A stretch of DNA of 64,000 nucleotides from Nageia nagi (taxonomy: Eukaryota > Pinophyta): positions 105,648,001 through 105,712,000 of the forward strand of contig JBITNC010000001.1 in the NCBI GenBank assembly GCA_050084985.1, written 5' to 3'. Both the position numbers and the translations under genes were made by a program. The stretch's first letter is position 1. Every line of letters starts with the position of its first letter. Positions 38,282 to 49,470 of the stretch are shown piece after piece. The notes beneath the pieces are model-generated. The model was not told the DNA's origin and did not search any database. It was given only the letters and a program-made list of their open reading frames with translations.

Positions 38282-39135
38282 AGTGAAAATATTGATACTC
38301 TACAGCTTCAGGAAAGATTTACTGACAGATTTAGAAATAAAATTGGTGAACCTCTGGCTATCCCAGAGTTCAACATTATGGCAGAGCTAAAGAGAACTCC
38401 CATAAGAGTATCCTTGTTTGAAGCTCTAAAAATTTCTAGGTAAATTGATTTATTGAAAATGTCTCTTATGCATTGAATGAAGGAATGGAAAGAGTGCTTA
38501 ATCTTTTTGAGACATCGAAATATCCAGGGATGGGAAAGAACAAACCTCCAACTTTTTATATGACTCTAGAAATCGAGGGATATATACTTCATAATTGTTT
38601 GGTTGATTTTGGGGTAGCTACTACTGTGATGCCTAAATTAGTGTACGATGTGATAGGGTTGCCTATGACAAGAACATCCATCGGAGTACTACAATTGGAT
38701 TCCACACCTGTCAAAATAGTAGGAGTGATCAAAGATGTAGTCCTAAAAATACATAAGTGTCCCTCTGTAATTATTATTTAGGAAGTTGTAGTTGTTGAGC
38801 TACCCCCTTTGTTCAGGCTATGTCTGTCTAGAGAATTTACAGCTAAAATAGGGGGTTATCTAGCAATGGACTACACCCATTATTTAATCCCTTATGGAAA
38901 TAAGAGGGTAAGACTGAATAATGAGGAATTTTTTGAGTTTCACGTGGAGAAAAAGGAGGAGGTTTATGCAATCTTTGGCGAATTGGAAGAATCAGATGAA
39001 TTGCTAGAAGAATTACAAACCGAAAACCCTTGTAGTATGAGTATGCTCAACACTATCTATGACCTGGAGCTTGGAAATTATTGTTTAATAGAATCGAAAT
39101 CTTTCATCTTGAAACTCACAAGGGAAAATTTCTAG
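38282..39135 (+). pseudogene. Aspartic protease region of gypsy G1
   Basis: A connector is read in frame 2 (38282-38443, ending in a stop). The protease is back in frame 1 from about 38455. The core is N-C-L-V-D-F-G-V-A-T-T-V-M-P, near 38600. The family active site is D-[ST]-G, so the Thr/Ser is replaced by Phe and the protease is probably dead. The downstream I-G-L-P and G-V-I-K-D-V segments fit the retropepsin fold. One stop lies at 38779. An acidic linker (E-E-S-D-E-L-L-E-E-L) leads to the RNase H below. Confidence 0.8.
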
Positions 39136-39147
39136 AGAAATGAAATT

Positions 39148-39612
39148 TAGGAGATGTATTTTGATGGGGCAAGATCCAAAAATGGATCCAGAGCTAGGAT
39201 TATCCTGACCAATCTGACTAGTAAGGTACATAGATTTTCTTTCAGACTCACCTGGTTATGTTCCAATAATGTAGTAGAATATGAATCTCTTTGCCTTGGA
39301 CTAGAACAAGCCATCAAACTAAAAATTTAGTGTTTAAGGATCAAAGGGGATTCAAAGTTGGTTTTGAAACAGGTGACAGGTAAATGTTCAGTCAAGCATC
39401 ATTATTTGAAATCTTACAGGAATCAGGTGTGGTATCTATTTGAGCATTTCGAAGCATTACATATTCAATCTGTCCCAAGAAAATTCAACCAAGAAGCTGA
39501 CACCTTAACACAAATGGGAGCTAGTTTCGATCCTACCAATGATTGGTTCCAGAGAAAGGGTGTTCAGCTCATTTTCAGGCCATCAATTTCGGATAATGAT
39601 TCCTTTTGGTAG
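39148..39612 (+). pseudogene. Extra RNase H domain placed before RT in gypsy G1
   Basis: This is a complete type of RNase H known as aRNH (archaeal-like, RVT_3). It contains M-Y-F-D-G-A (catalytic Asp, 39163), N-N-V-V-E-Y-E-S-L (Glu, about 39280), I-K-G-D-S-K-L-V-L (Asp, about 39350) and F-N-Q-E-A-D-T-L (Asp, about 39500). All four acidic catalytic positions are kept. One stop interrupts it, at 39328-39330. It is in the same frame as the protease. In the known Tat lineage this domain lies after the gypsy RNase H and before integrase; here it precedes RT. It would degrade the RNA strand of the RNA-DNA hybrid during reverse transcription. Confidence 0.85.
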
Positions 39613-41357
39613 GTTTTCTAGGATGAGGCTCAAATTAACCAGTTTTTATTACAACAAGCTGTATGTCATGTAGTAGGAGAAGAGGACTCCAAAGTTTTCC
39701 AAGAACAAGACATAATTCAACTAAATAATAATAAAATCCCTAAGGATTTGGTTCCATTCAAAGGATTGTTTGATAGGAGTGACCAAGTAAAGAGAAGAGG
39801 TATGAATATAAACTTAGATAGCTATAAAGAACATGAAGTTTTTCCTAGTAAGTCATTAAAAATTGGTATATCTAATACTCTGGAATAGATTCAAAAAATT
39901 GTACAATTATGCAGAACATATGTTGACATTATTGCTTGGTCTTATGATGATTCAAAGGTTTTTGATAAATTAGTGATACAACATACAATCGAGTTGATAG
40001 ATAATGCTAACCAGTCAAACAAAAACAAAGACCAGTAAACCCTAAGATTGAAGTTGCCATGAAGCAGAAGGTTTTGAAATTGTACAAGGTTGAGATAATT
40101 TATCCCATCAAGCATTCCACTTGGGTAGCTAATCTTGTGCCTGTCTGAAAGAAAAATGGTGAGATAAGGTTGTGTGTGGATTTCTGGGGCTTAAACAGAG
40201 TATCTTTGAAAGATCACTATCCCTTACTGCCAATGGAACAGATACTAAATACTGTATCCGATACTGAAAAGTTCTCTTTGATAGATGATTTCTTCAGGTA
40301 CAATCAAATTTGGGTCTAGAATGAAGATCAATTTAAAATAGCTTTCACAACTAAATGGGGCACATTTGCTTTTCAAAGAATGCCTTTTGGACTATCCAAT
40401 GCAGGGGCTACCTTTCAGAGAGCTATGGATTATGCATTTGGAGAACTGGTAAATAAGAGTCTATTGGTATACCTTGATGATATTACTATTTTCTCTCATG
40501 ATAGAAACATGCATGTTCAACATCTGGAGCAAGCCTTCATCAAATGTAAGAGGTATGGTATATCCCTAAATCCTAAAAAGTCTATCTTCACAGTAGATGA
40601 GGGTAAATTATTGGGCCATGTCATTTCAAAAGAGGGGTGGGCTATTGATCCGAATAGAGTTAAAGCTATAAATGACTTGTCTCTCCCGTCTAATAAGAAG
40701 TCTCTGCAGTCTTTTTTGGGTCAGATTAACTTTGTGAGAAGATTTATTCAGGATTTCTCAAACATTATCAAACCCATCACCCGGATGTTAAAAAAAGATA
40801 CTCCTTTTGTATGGACTAAGGAAGGTAAAGAAGCTTTTCAAAAAATCAAGGTAGCAATTACAAAAGCTCCTGTACTGAGAAATCTAGATTTTAGCAAAGA
40901 ATTTATTCTGTACATGTATGGTTCAAATACTAGTGTTGTAGCCATTTTAACCCATAAATATGAAAGAAATGAAGAATACCCAGTTGCATTTTTTAGCCAG
41001 ACTATGAACAGTTGTGAGGAAAAATACACTTTCATTGAAAAACAGGTCTTAGCTATTATGAAAGCACTCAATAAGTTAAAACATTACATTGCTCAAAGTA
41101 GGATTTTGATTCTAACCATACACTCAGATGTTAGGTCTTATGTTATGCAAGGAGAATTGGGAGAAGGAAGACCTGGGTGGATTTCAAAAATTCTAAAATA
41201 TGATGTGGAAATTTGGCCCACTAAGCTCATAAAAGGAAGAGCACTTTGTGAGCAACTTGCAAAACCTATGATGCCAGAAAAGGAGATGGTATGCTTTGTT
41301 GAACAAGAAACCCCAGAATCCGTATCTGAAGATACGACAAAGGATTGGATGGAGTAG
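39613..41357 (+). pseudogene. pol: Reverse transcriptase and native RNase H of gypsy G1
   Basis: A linker typical of plant gypsy pol (D-I-I-A-W-S-Y-D-D, about 39925) leads into RT. A single-base frame change lies near 40008-40012, so protease and aRNH are in frame 1 but RT onward is in frame 3. RT motifs: W-V-A-N-L-V-P-V (40120), R-L-C-V-D-F (40165), F-Q-R-M-P-F-G-L (40375) and Y-L-D-D (about 40471). Stops occur near 40146 and 40317. The native gypsy RNase H (about 40890-41230) has Y-M-Y-G-S where the family has D-A-S, so the first catalytic Asp is gone. The Glu (F-I-E-K-Q-V-L-A) and the later Asp (H-S-D-V) remain. The frame ends with a stop at 41355. Confidence 0.92.
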
Positions 41358-41396
41358 CTAAACGAATATTTTGAGACCAAAAAATCGCCAGGAAAC

Positions 41397-42611
41397 ATGA
41401 ATGCATCCCAAAGAAGGCGATTCAAGATACATGCCCAGAATTACATGGAGATAGATCATATACTTTATAGAAGAAATCATGATGGCATTTTGTTAAGATG
41501 TGTACCGGTGATAAAGTCAGCTAAGCTCATTGAAGAGTTTCATTTTGGAGGGTCTAGAGGTCATTACTCTGGATACACAACAGTGGGTAAGATTATTCAG
41601 GCAGGATATTACTGGCCTACTATGTTCAAAGATGCTTTCGTAAAGGCACAAAATTGTGAAAAGTGTCAAAGGTATGTAGGAAGAAAGAAAAATGTGGCAT
41701 TACCATTGGAACCAATCCAAGTAGAAGAACCCTTCCAACAGTGGGGGCTGGATTTTATTGAAGTCATCAATCCAAACTCCTTTTCTGAACATAAATTCAT
41801 CCTTACTGCTATAGACTTTTTCACCAGATGGGCGGAAGCAGAGGTCGTAAAAGAGGTAAATCAGAAGACTATTCTAAGATTTATAGAAAAGTTAATTACC
41901 AAGTATGGTATTCCCCAAATGATAATTTCAAATAATGGCTTAGCATTCGTAGGAGCTGAAGTTACTGATTTTGCTATGAGATTAGGTATCTATTAGAAAA
42001 CCTCCTCAAACTATTACCCCCAGGGTAATGGTTTGGCTGAGTTTACAAATAAGAATTTGATTCGGATCCTCAAAAGGATAGTGGAAGATAACCCCCAAAA
42101 TTGGCATGAAAAGCTCAATTGGGCATTATGGGCAGATAGGATCACAGTAAAATTAGCCATTAAAACCAGCCCATATACGTTGGTATACGGTAAAAGGGCG
42201 GTATTACCAAGTCATTTTGAGCTTCCGATTTTAAAAGTTTTGCAGGAATATGGTGAGGATTTTGAATCCCTCGAGGTTTGGATGAATGAACTGTTACATT
42301 TAGAAGAGCTCCGAAATCAATCATATCAAGACCTCTGAAGAAGAAATGAAATAGTAAAAAGATGGTTTGACGATCGAAAATCAACTCCAGATATTTTCAG
42401 AGAAGGAGATTTAGTGTTGAAATGGGATGAAGATAGAGCTAAACCTAGGAAACACAAAAAATTTGAATCCATGTGGTCTAGACCCTATGTAGTAGCTAAA
42501 TACGTTGGGAAAAATGCCTTTAAGCTGGCAAAATTAAATGGGTGCAAATTACCAATTTTAGTTAATGGACAGCACCTAAAGCAATATAAGATTGCAAGCA
42601 CGGGACAGTGA
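41397..42611 (+). pseudogene. Integrase of gypsy G1
   Basis: Integrase begins with an H-x-H/C-E-K-C zinc region (41540-41665). The catalytic core has L-D-F (Asp, about 41754), S-N-N-G (about 41932, where T/D-D-N-G is usual, so the second Asp reads Asn) and N-G-L-A-E (Glu, about 42038). The C-terminal part with F-R-E-G-D-L-V-L-K-W and G-P/R-P-Y-V-V-A-K fits the GPY/F module. In-frame stops occur at 41994 and 42336. The last stop is at 42609. It joins cDNA to the host genome in active relatives; this copy is inactive. Confidence 0.92.
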
Positions 42612-43108
42612 TTTTTTCAAAAAGATATGATTTTGTACACATATTATAAATAGTGTGCCATTTGCATTTATTTCAAGTTATTATGGTTGTCAGTTATTTA
42701 TTAGTAACTTAGTGTTAATGGTAGTTGTACTTTTACACTAGCAGAATTGAAGTTTCCAAAAGGGGTATAGAAAATCAAATCTTGAAGTTCCCAAAAAGAG
42801 TGTATAATATCAAATCGATTATTAATGCTACTATCTGTGAGGATATTTCATGCATTCAGAGATATTATGCATCAATCAATGAAATGAGCTATAAAAGGAC
42901 CAAGAGCACTACTCACTGAAAATACCTAAATTCTAGAATTCATAGAAAGCATTGGTTTACAAATTTGCAAAGCTAGTATCTACCTGCGCATTGCTAGGAG
43001 CTGTGGAATATAGCAAAAGAATTTGAGAAAAGAAAAGTGTCGGTTAAGGGTGATAGAAGTGAGGCAAGAAGAGTTGAGAAGCATAGCACAAGTATGTTGG
43101 ACTTCGAG
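42612..43108 (+). other. 3' internal region of gypsy G1 up to the C3 junction
   Basis: The first 270 bases align with G2 49500-49787. A short open stretch from 42998 to the junction (E-L-W-N-I-A-K-E-F-E-K-R-K) could be the beginning of the extra ORF seen in G2. It is cut by the end of the copia LTR at 43109. Confidence 0.6.
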
Positions 43109-43320
43109 TGACATTGAGAGGGGGGGGGTGAATCAGTGTATATAAAAATAATCAATGTAATCTTCTTAAATAAAGACAGATTAAAAGCTAGAGAGAAATG
43201 AACAAGCACACCAGTACATCACACAACACCAGATGTAACGAGGTTCACCAGATTGGCTACATCCCTGAAAATGACTGCTTGGACACCAATCCAAATCCAA
43301 CCATTAAAGAAAGCTTACAG

Positions 43321-43580
43321 ATTCATAGCACCAACTGTGAAGGGTAGCACCAACTACCACTTTGAGAATAGCAACACCTACTGCTTGGAGCACCAACTCC
43401 AGCTCTCAAATTCATAGCACCAACTGTGAAGGGTAGCACCAACTACCACTTTAGAAATAGCAGCACCTACTGCTTGGAGCACCAACTCCAGGTCTCAAAT
43501 TCACAGCACCAACTGTGAAGGGTAGCACCAACTACCACTTTAGAAATAGCAGCACCTACTGCTTGGAGCACCAACTCCAG
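43321..43580. repeat. 89-base tandem repeat, about three copies, in the C3 LTR
   Basis: Copies start with CATAGCACC or CACAGCACC at 43324, 43413 and 43502. Each unit itself contains several AGCACCAACT words, including the near-palindrome GGTAGCACCAACTACC. Confidence 0.9.
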
Positions 43581-44269
43581 CTATCAAGCACCAACTTGAT
43601 ACAACATTCAAAAGGGATGACAGAATACAGTTCTAGAAGACCCTCAATGGTCTAGCTCTAATGCTCACTGTTCGTTCTCTGCACACAGCTCCAAAGTAAC
43701 ACAGTTAAACAATCACTATACTCTCTACATATTCATTTGCTCACTTCACCTTCTCCCGATACTCCCCTCTTCCACACTATCACCTCCTCTCTCGCACTTC
43801 TCTACATGCACATCTCATCCACACTATTGCCTCCACTCCGGCCCTTCACTATACACTCTTCTCTCTTCGCGCACACTGCTCAATCCCATAATTCACGCAT
43901 CACCCTTTTCTTTTATTCCTAAGAAAAATGTTACGCATCAAGAAAAACCCCTGAGAATCTGTTCCTTTCATTACACGTTATCAAAAACAAACTAAAAATA
44001 ATCCTTGTTTGTAACTGCTCCTACACCAAAGGGATTTCACTAACTGAGTCTGCATCTATTGTAACTGACGAATGCTCCTTTGCTCAATTTAGACAAGTGT
44101 ACCTCTTTCTCCACTAATTTCGAAGATTTGATAGTATCTAATTATTTCTGATAATTTTGGACTCTTTGTCTTCTTCATAATGATATTTTTGTTAATTTCG
44201 GACTCTTTGTCTTCTTCATAATGATATTTCTGTTAATTCTAGACTCTTTGTCTCGCTTGCCAGATGTTT

Positions 44270-44640
44270 ATTGTATACAGCGTGATGTCATCATCTTCGG
44301 ACTCCAGAAGCAGAGTAAAATGCTTCCTGCATGATGTCATCATCTCCGGACCTTTATCTTCGAACTTTTTATCTCTGGACTTTTAAACACTTACACCATG
44401 ATGTCATCATCTCTGGACTCCGGTAGTAGAGTAAAAATGCTTCCTGCATGATGTCATCATCTCCGGACCTTTATCTCCGAACTTTTGTCTCCAGACTTTT
44501 ATCTCTGAACATTTATCTCTGGACTTTTCAACACCTCCACCATGATGTCATCATCTCTGGACTCCAGTAGTAGAGTAAAAACGCTTCTCGCATGATGTCA
44601 TCATCTTCGGACCTTTATCTCTGGACCTTTATCTCCGGAC
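44270..44640. promoter_or_regulatory. Cluster of ATGATGTCATCAT sites in the C3 LTR
   Basis: Six copies of GATGTCATCA lie near 44284, 44333, 44400, 44451, 44542 and 44593. Each is followed by CTCCGGAC-like sequence. TGATG-T-CATCA is an odd-length inverted repeat with TGAC/GTCA half sites of the kind bound by plant bZIP (TGA-type) factors. That these act as enhancers is inferred, not seen. Confidence 0.45.
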
Positions 44641-45059
44641 TCTGGTCTTTACCAAAACTCGACTATCTTATCCTCTGTGACATCATCTTTTTAATCTGGA
44701 ACATTTTACTTCTGGGACATTTACTTTATGGACTCTGGAATTTCAATCTCTCTTTGCCGATCTTATCTCTGCATTCTGGAATGCTTTATTCGCTGACTCT
44801 GGCTCTTTGATCATTCTTTGCTGACCTCATCATCTCCGAAACCCGGTTCTATTCACAAATGTGAACATCGTTCTCCCCGTGACATCATCTCTTGCTTCTG
44901 GAATGTTTTACTCACTAGCTCTGGCTCTTTAATCGCTCCTTGCTGACCTCATCACTTTCGGACTCTGGTTTTGAGTGATAGCCCGAAATCGCTGACGTCA
45001 TTTCTACCGGAACGCTTTGTTTACTAACTCTGACTTTACCAAAATTACTTGTTGACAAC

Positions 45060-45355
45060 ATTACAATCATTCATCACCTCCGGAACCCGGTCAAAACCTC
45101 CGGAACTCGATCAACACCTTGTGGACAATAGTTACAGTCACGCTTCACCTCCGGAACTCGGTCAAACCTCTGGAACCCGATCAACACCTTGTTAACAATA
45201 ATTACAATCACACTTCACCTCCGGAACCCGGTCAAACCTCCGAAACCCGATCGAAACCTTGTTGACAACAATTACAATCACACTTCACCTCCGGAACCCG
45301 GTCAAACCTCCGGAACCCGATCGAAACCTTGTTGACAACAATTACAATCACACAT
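45060..45355. repeat. Roughly 71-base tandem repeat, about four copies, in the C3 LTR
   Basis: Units contain CACCTCCGGAACCCGGTC, AACCTCCGGAACCCGATC and a TTGTTGACAACAATTACAATC block. The CCGGAACCCGGTC words recall the CCGG words beside the gypsy LTR repeats. Confidence 0.9.
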
Positions 45356-45570
45356 ACTCAATAATCTCCCCCTTTGGAATTGTTGGCAACACCAACTGAT
45401 CAGACACCAACATCGGGACTTTTCTCTCCCCCTTTGTCAACAATAACAAAGGGCATTTACAGACTCCTCCTGAGTCCATACATGACATTCTCAGGAAACA
45501 CAGGATACACAAAAACAATATAGGAAGGAAAATTAAGCACTCCCCCTGAGAATGTGACGTCCAGAACTAG

Positions 45571-47853
45571 CTAATGCTTGGGAAGGACAACAACTCCTAG
45601 CTTGTTGCGAAGATTTTCGAAGACGTCTTTGGGCAAAGGCTTTGTAAATATGTCGGCTACTTGCTCTGTGGTTGGAACAAAATCCAATTGTACTTCTCCT
45701 TGTGCCACACGTTCTTTTAGAAAGTGATATCTGATTGCAATATGCTTTGTTCGTGAGTGCATAACAAGATTTTTGGATATATTGATTGCACTTGTGTTAT
45801 CACATAGAACTGATATGGGTTCGTTAATTTCTATACCAAAATCTTTTAGCATCTGCTTCATCCATAGAATCTGTGTGCAGCAAGAAGTTGCTGCTATATA
45901 CTCTACTTCTGCTGTAGATAGGGATACTGAGTCTTGCTTTTTACTATGCCAGCTAACAAGATTATTACCCAAATAAAATGCTCCTCCACTGGTGCTCTTC
46001 CTATCATCCACACATCCTGCCCAGTCTGCATCTGAAAAGGCACTAAGTGTAAGGTCCTTTCCTCTAGGATACCATAAACCATATTCTACTGTACCTTTGA
46101 GATATCTAAATATTCTTTTTATTGCAGTAACATGTGTTTCTTTGGGATTTGCTTGAAATTGAGCAACCATACATACTGCTTGAAGAATATCCAGTCTAGT
46201 AGCTGTCAAATATAATAAACTTCCAATCATTGACCTGTATTGTGTTTGATCTACTGTTGGTGCTTTATCATCCTTGCTTAATTTGCAGTCTGTCATCATA
46301 GGGGTACTCACAGGTTTACAATCTTCCATGGTAAACTTTTTCAGCATCTCCTTAACATACTTGATTTGAGAAATGAACATGCCATTCTTCAACTGATTGA
46401 TTTGTAAACCAAGAAAAAATGCAAGCTCACCTATCATAGACATCTCAAATTCTGTTTGCATGTTGTCAGCAAGATTTTTACATAGCTCATTCTTGCTTCC
46501 TCCAAAAATTATATCATCTACATAGACAACAACAATTAGCTGATTTTCCTTTTCTGATTTAATGTATAAATTGCTATCCACCATTCCTTTTCTAAAGCCT
46601 TGCTGCTGAAGATATGTATCAAGTCTGGAGTACCATGCTCGAGGTGCCTGTTTTAAACCATACAGAGCCTTCTTTAGTTTGCATACCAGATTAGGATTCT
46701 CTCCCAATTGGAAACCATCTGGCTATTCAATATAAACTTCTTCCTCAATTTTGCCATTTAGAAAGGCTGATTTTACATCCATTTGATAAACTATGAAGTC
46801 TTTATACACTGCAAAAGCTAAAAACATGTGAATAGCTTCTAATCTGGCCACAGGTGCAAAAGTTTCTTCAAAATCAATTCGTTCAACTTGAGCATATCCC
46901 TTGCAGACAAGTCTAGCTTTATTTCGAACCACTATCCCATCTTCATTCAACTTATTTCAAAAAACCCACTTTGTGCCAATCACATTTTTGTTGGCTGGTC
47001 TAGGAACGAGTTCCCATGTTTCATTCTTTTCAATTTGAGTGAGTTCTTCCTCCATTGCTTTCATCTAGCATTTATCTTGGCTAGCTTCTGAGACATTTTT
47101 AGGCTCTATATTGGATAGGAGAGAATAGGTGCTTGAAACCCTCTGCGAGTTTGGATGCCTGTATGAAGCTCACCGATGATTTGCTTTTGTGGATGATCCT
47201 TGTGCCATCTTTTGGTGGAATTTTTGAATTTTCATCTTCTTCCAACTCACTTTCTGAAACACTATTTGGGTTACTTGGCGAGTTTGAATCTTCTGGTTTC
47301 TTCACTTGTGATTGCTGTACAGGAGGCTTAGATTTGTTTTTATTCTTTTTATCTTCTTCAACTGAATCTTGATAGTTAGGAAGATCATCATCATCATTTC
47401 TCCTGGGAAGATCTCTTTGCTCATCAACACGAACATCAGCACTATCAACAATTGTTTTTGTCCTTTTATTGTAACACCTGTATGCTTTGCTCTTCGAGGA
47501 GTAACCAAGAAAGATGCCTTCATCAGATCTATCCTCAAACTTTCCTAAATTTTCTTCTATTCTCTTGATATAGCATTTACTACCAAAGATTTTGAAGTGC
47601 CTCACCGTAGCTTTTCTTCCAAACCATAATTCATATGGTGTTCTATCTTCATGTGGTCGCATCATACATCTATTTTGAATGTGCACTGCAGTATGCACTG
47701 CTTCTTTCCAGAACTTATCAGCAATATTGCTTTCTATTAGCATGGTTCGAGCCATTTCTTGTACTACTCTATTTTTTCTTTCAACTACTCCATTTTGTTG
47801 TGGAGTTCTTACTGCAGAGAATTGTCTTTTAATTCCGTGTTGTATGCAAAACT
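45571..47853 (-). pseudogene. pol: Partial pol of copia element C3 (integrase C-terminus, RT, RNase H)
   Basis: From the right: the integrase remnant starts within F-C-I-Q-H-G-I-K-R-Q-F (about 47850) and keeps Q-Q-N-G-V-V-E-R-K-N (catalytic Glu) and the copia chromo-like linker, with an acidic/Lys-rich stretch at 47300-47420. RT begins near 47075 (M-K-A-M-E-E-E-L) and has V-D-V-K-S-A-F-type and Y-V-D-D (about 46525) motifs. RNase H has S-D-A-D-W-A-G, and ends with V-V-L-P-K-H at 45571. Stops at about 47067, 46955 and 46722 sit at expected Trp, Arg and Gln codons. RT plus RNase H from 46707 to 45571 is fully open (378 codons). Confidence 0.92.
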
Positions 47854-48362
47854 CATGATGGATTGACTTGTTAAAATGGGTACTAAATGAGTCTTGAGGG
47901 TTCTTGACCCTCTCCAATAGGAGCAATGGGTTGTAAATAGTATTTTGTATAAATATACACCTATGCAAGGTAGCGTCTCAAATATATAGGGTCCAAAATC
48001 GTTGGTTTGGATACTTGAAAAAGTGGAGAGGAAATTTCTACTCTCTAAATAAATAATGGCATCTTCCTCGAATCTCATAATAAATTGGGTACATGAAGAT
48101 AAAGTGGTTTGAAATTTATTTTTCTAATGGAGCAAAGGCAAAAAATGTGTTCCTTTTATGGGATTTACTGATTAGAGTCAATGTGAAGCTAATGGGAACA
48201 CACTCTCATCTACCTTAAAGGAATCCTCAAGTCATGTGATTAGTGGTATTAAAAAGAGATGGAAAAATGGTGTCATTGAATATTTAGAGGAAATTCTTTA
48301 CATAAGAGGCCAACTTGGAGTTAATGGATGAAGTAGGAGACATCCATGTAACTAGGGTGTAT
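47854..48362. other. Filler DNA between truncated C3 and G2
   Basis: About 510 bases match neither the copia nor the gypsy family by eye. An 89-codon - strand frame (47809-48078) runs through the junction and is not recognised. It could be the debris of a double-strand-break repair or of another element. Confidence 0.5.
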
Positions 48363-49470
48363 CTTTATAGGAGAAATCATGATGGCATTTTGCTAAGATG
48401 TGTACCAGTGATAAAGTCAGCTAAGCTCATTGAAGAGTTTCATTTCGGAGAGTCTGGAGGTCATTACTTTGGATACATGACAGTGGGTAAGATCATTTAG
48501 GTGGGATATTACTAGCCCACTATGTTCAAAGAGGCTTTTGCAAAGGCACAGAATTGTGAGAAGTGTCAGAGGTATGTGGGAAGAAAGAGAAATGCAGCAT
48601 TACCATTAGAACCAATCCAAGTAGAAGAACCCTTCCAACAGTGGAGGCTGGATTTTATCAGAGTCATCAATCCAAACTCCTCTTCCAGACACAAATTCAT
48701 CCTTACTGCTACATACTTTTTTACTAGATGGGCGGAAGTAGAGGCCATAAAAGAGGAAAATTAGAAGACTATTCTGAGATTTATGGAAAAGTTAATTACC
48801 AGGTATGGTGTTCCTCAAATGATAATTTTAGATAATGGTTTGGCATTCGTAGGAGCTGAAGTTATTGATTTTTTTATGAGATTAGGTATCTATTGGAAAA
48901 CTTCCTCAAATTATTACCCCCAGGGTAATGGTTTGGCTGAGTCCACAAACAAAAATTTGATTCAAATTCTCAAAAGAACAGTGGAGGATAATCCCCAGAC
49001 TTGGCACGAAAAGCTCAATTGGGCATTATGGGTAATAGGATCATAGTAAAGTCAGCCATTAAAACTAGCCCATATACATTGGTATACGGTAAAAGGGCAG
49101 TATAACCAAGTCATTTTGAGCTTCTAGTTTTAAAAGTTTTGCAAGAATATGGTGAGGATTTTGAATCTCTCAAGGTTCACATGAATGAACTATTACACCT
49201 AGAAGAGCTCCAGAATCAATCATATCAAGACCTCCGGAGAAGAAATGAAATAGTAAAAAGATGGTTTGATGGTCAAAAATCAACTTCAGATACTTTTAGA
49301 GAAGGAGATTTAGTATTGAAATGGGATGAGGATAGAGCTAAACTGGGGAAACACAAAAAAATTGAGTCCATGTGGTCCGGACCCTATGTAGTAGCTAAAT
49401 GTGTTGGGAAAAATGCCTTTGAGCTGGCAAAATTAAATGGGTGCAAATTACCAATTTCAGTTAATGAATA
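48363..49470 (+). pseudogene. Integrase of second gypsy copy G2, partial
   Basis: This aligns with G1 from about 41468 onward, beginning abruptly at R-R-N-H-D-G-I-L-L-R-C-V. It keeps C-E-K-C, L-D-F and L-D-N-G (the second catalytic Asp is intact here, unlike in G1) and N-G-L-A-E. Its own stops (about 48498, 48513, 48762 and 49045) and a frameshift near 49045 differ from those in G1. G2 is therefore an independent insertion, not a copy made from the dead G1. RT, protease and gag are missing. Confidence 0.88.

Larger units (their letters stand above)
43109..45539 (-). repeat. 3' LTR of copia element C3, 2.4 kb, repeat-rich
   Basis: On the - strand the LTR starts TGCTTAATTTTCC, directly after the polypurine tract CTCAGGGGGAG (45540-45550), and ends CTCTCAATGTCA. 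It contains four different tandem arrays: an 89-base unit (43321-43580), a roughly 48-base unit (44145-44255), units with ATGATGTCATCAT and CCGG words (44270-44640) and a roughly 71-base unit (45060-45355). The stretch 44620-45045, read on the - strand, is collinear with gypsy LTR 50645-51170. Only this LTR is present; the element's other end is lost. Confidence 0.8.
43109..47853 (-). mobile_element. 5'-truncated Ty1/copia element C3
   Basis: This - strand element retains its 3' LTR, polypurine tract, RNase H, RT and the C-terminal two thirds of integrase. It breaks off at about 47853 inside integrase, so gag, protease, 5' LTR and target duplication are missing. It lies between gypsy copies G1 and G2. 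It belongs to a different copia lineage from C1 and C2, judging by LTR, polypurine tract and pol sequence. Confidence 0.88.

Noticed and set aside
43737-43922. 61-codon + strand frame in the C3 LTR
   Set aside because: CT-rich low-complexity sequence antisense to the element, with no family.
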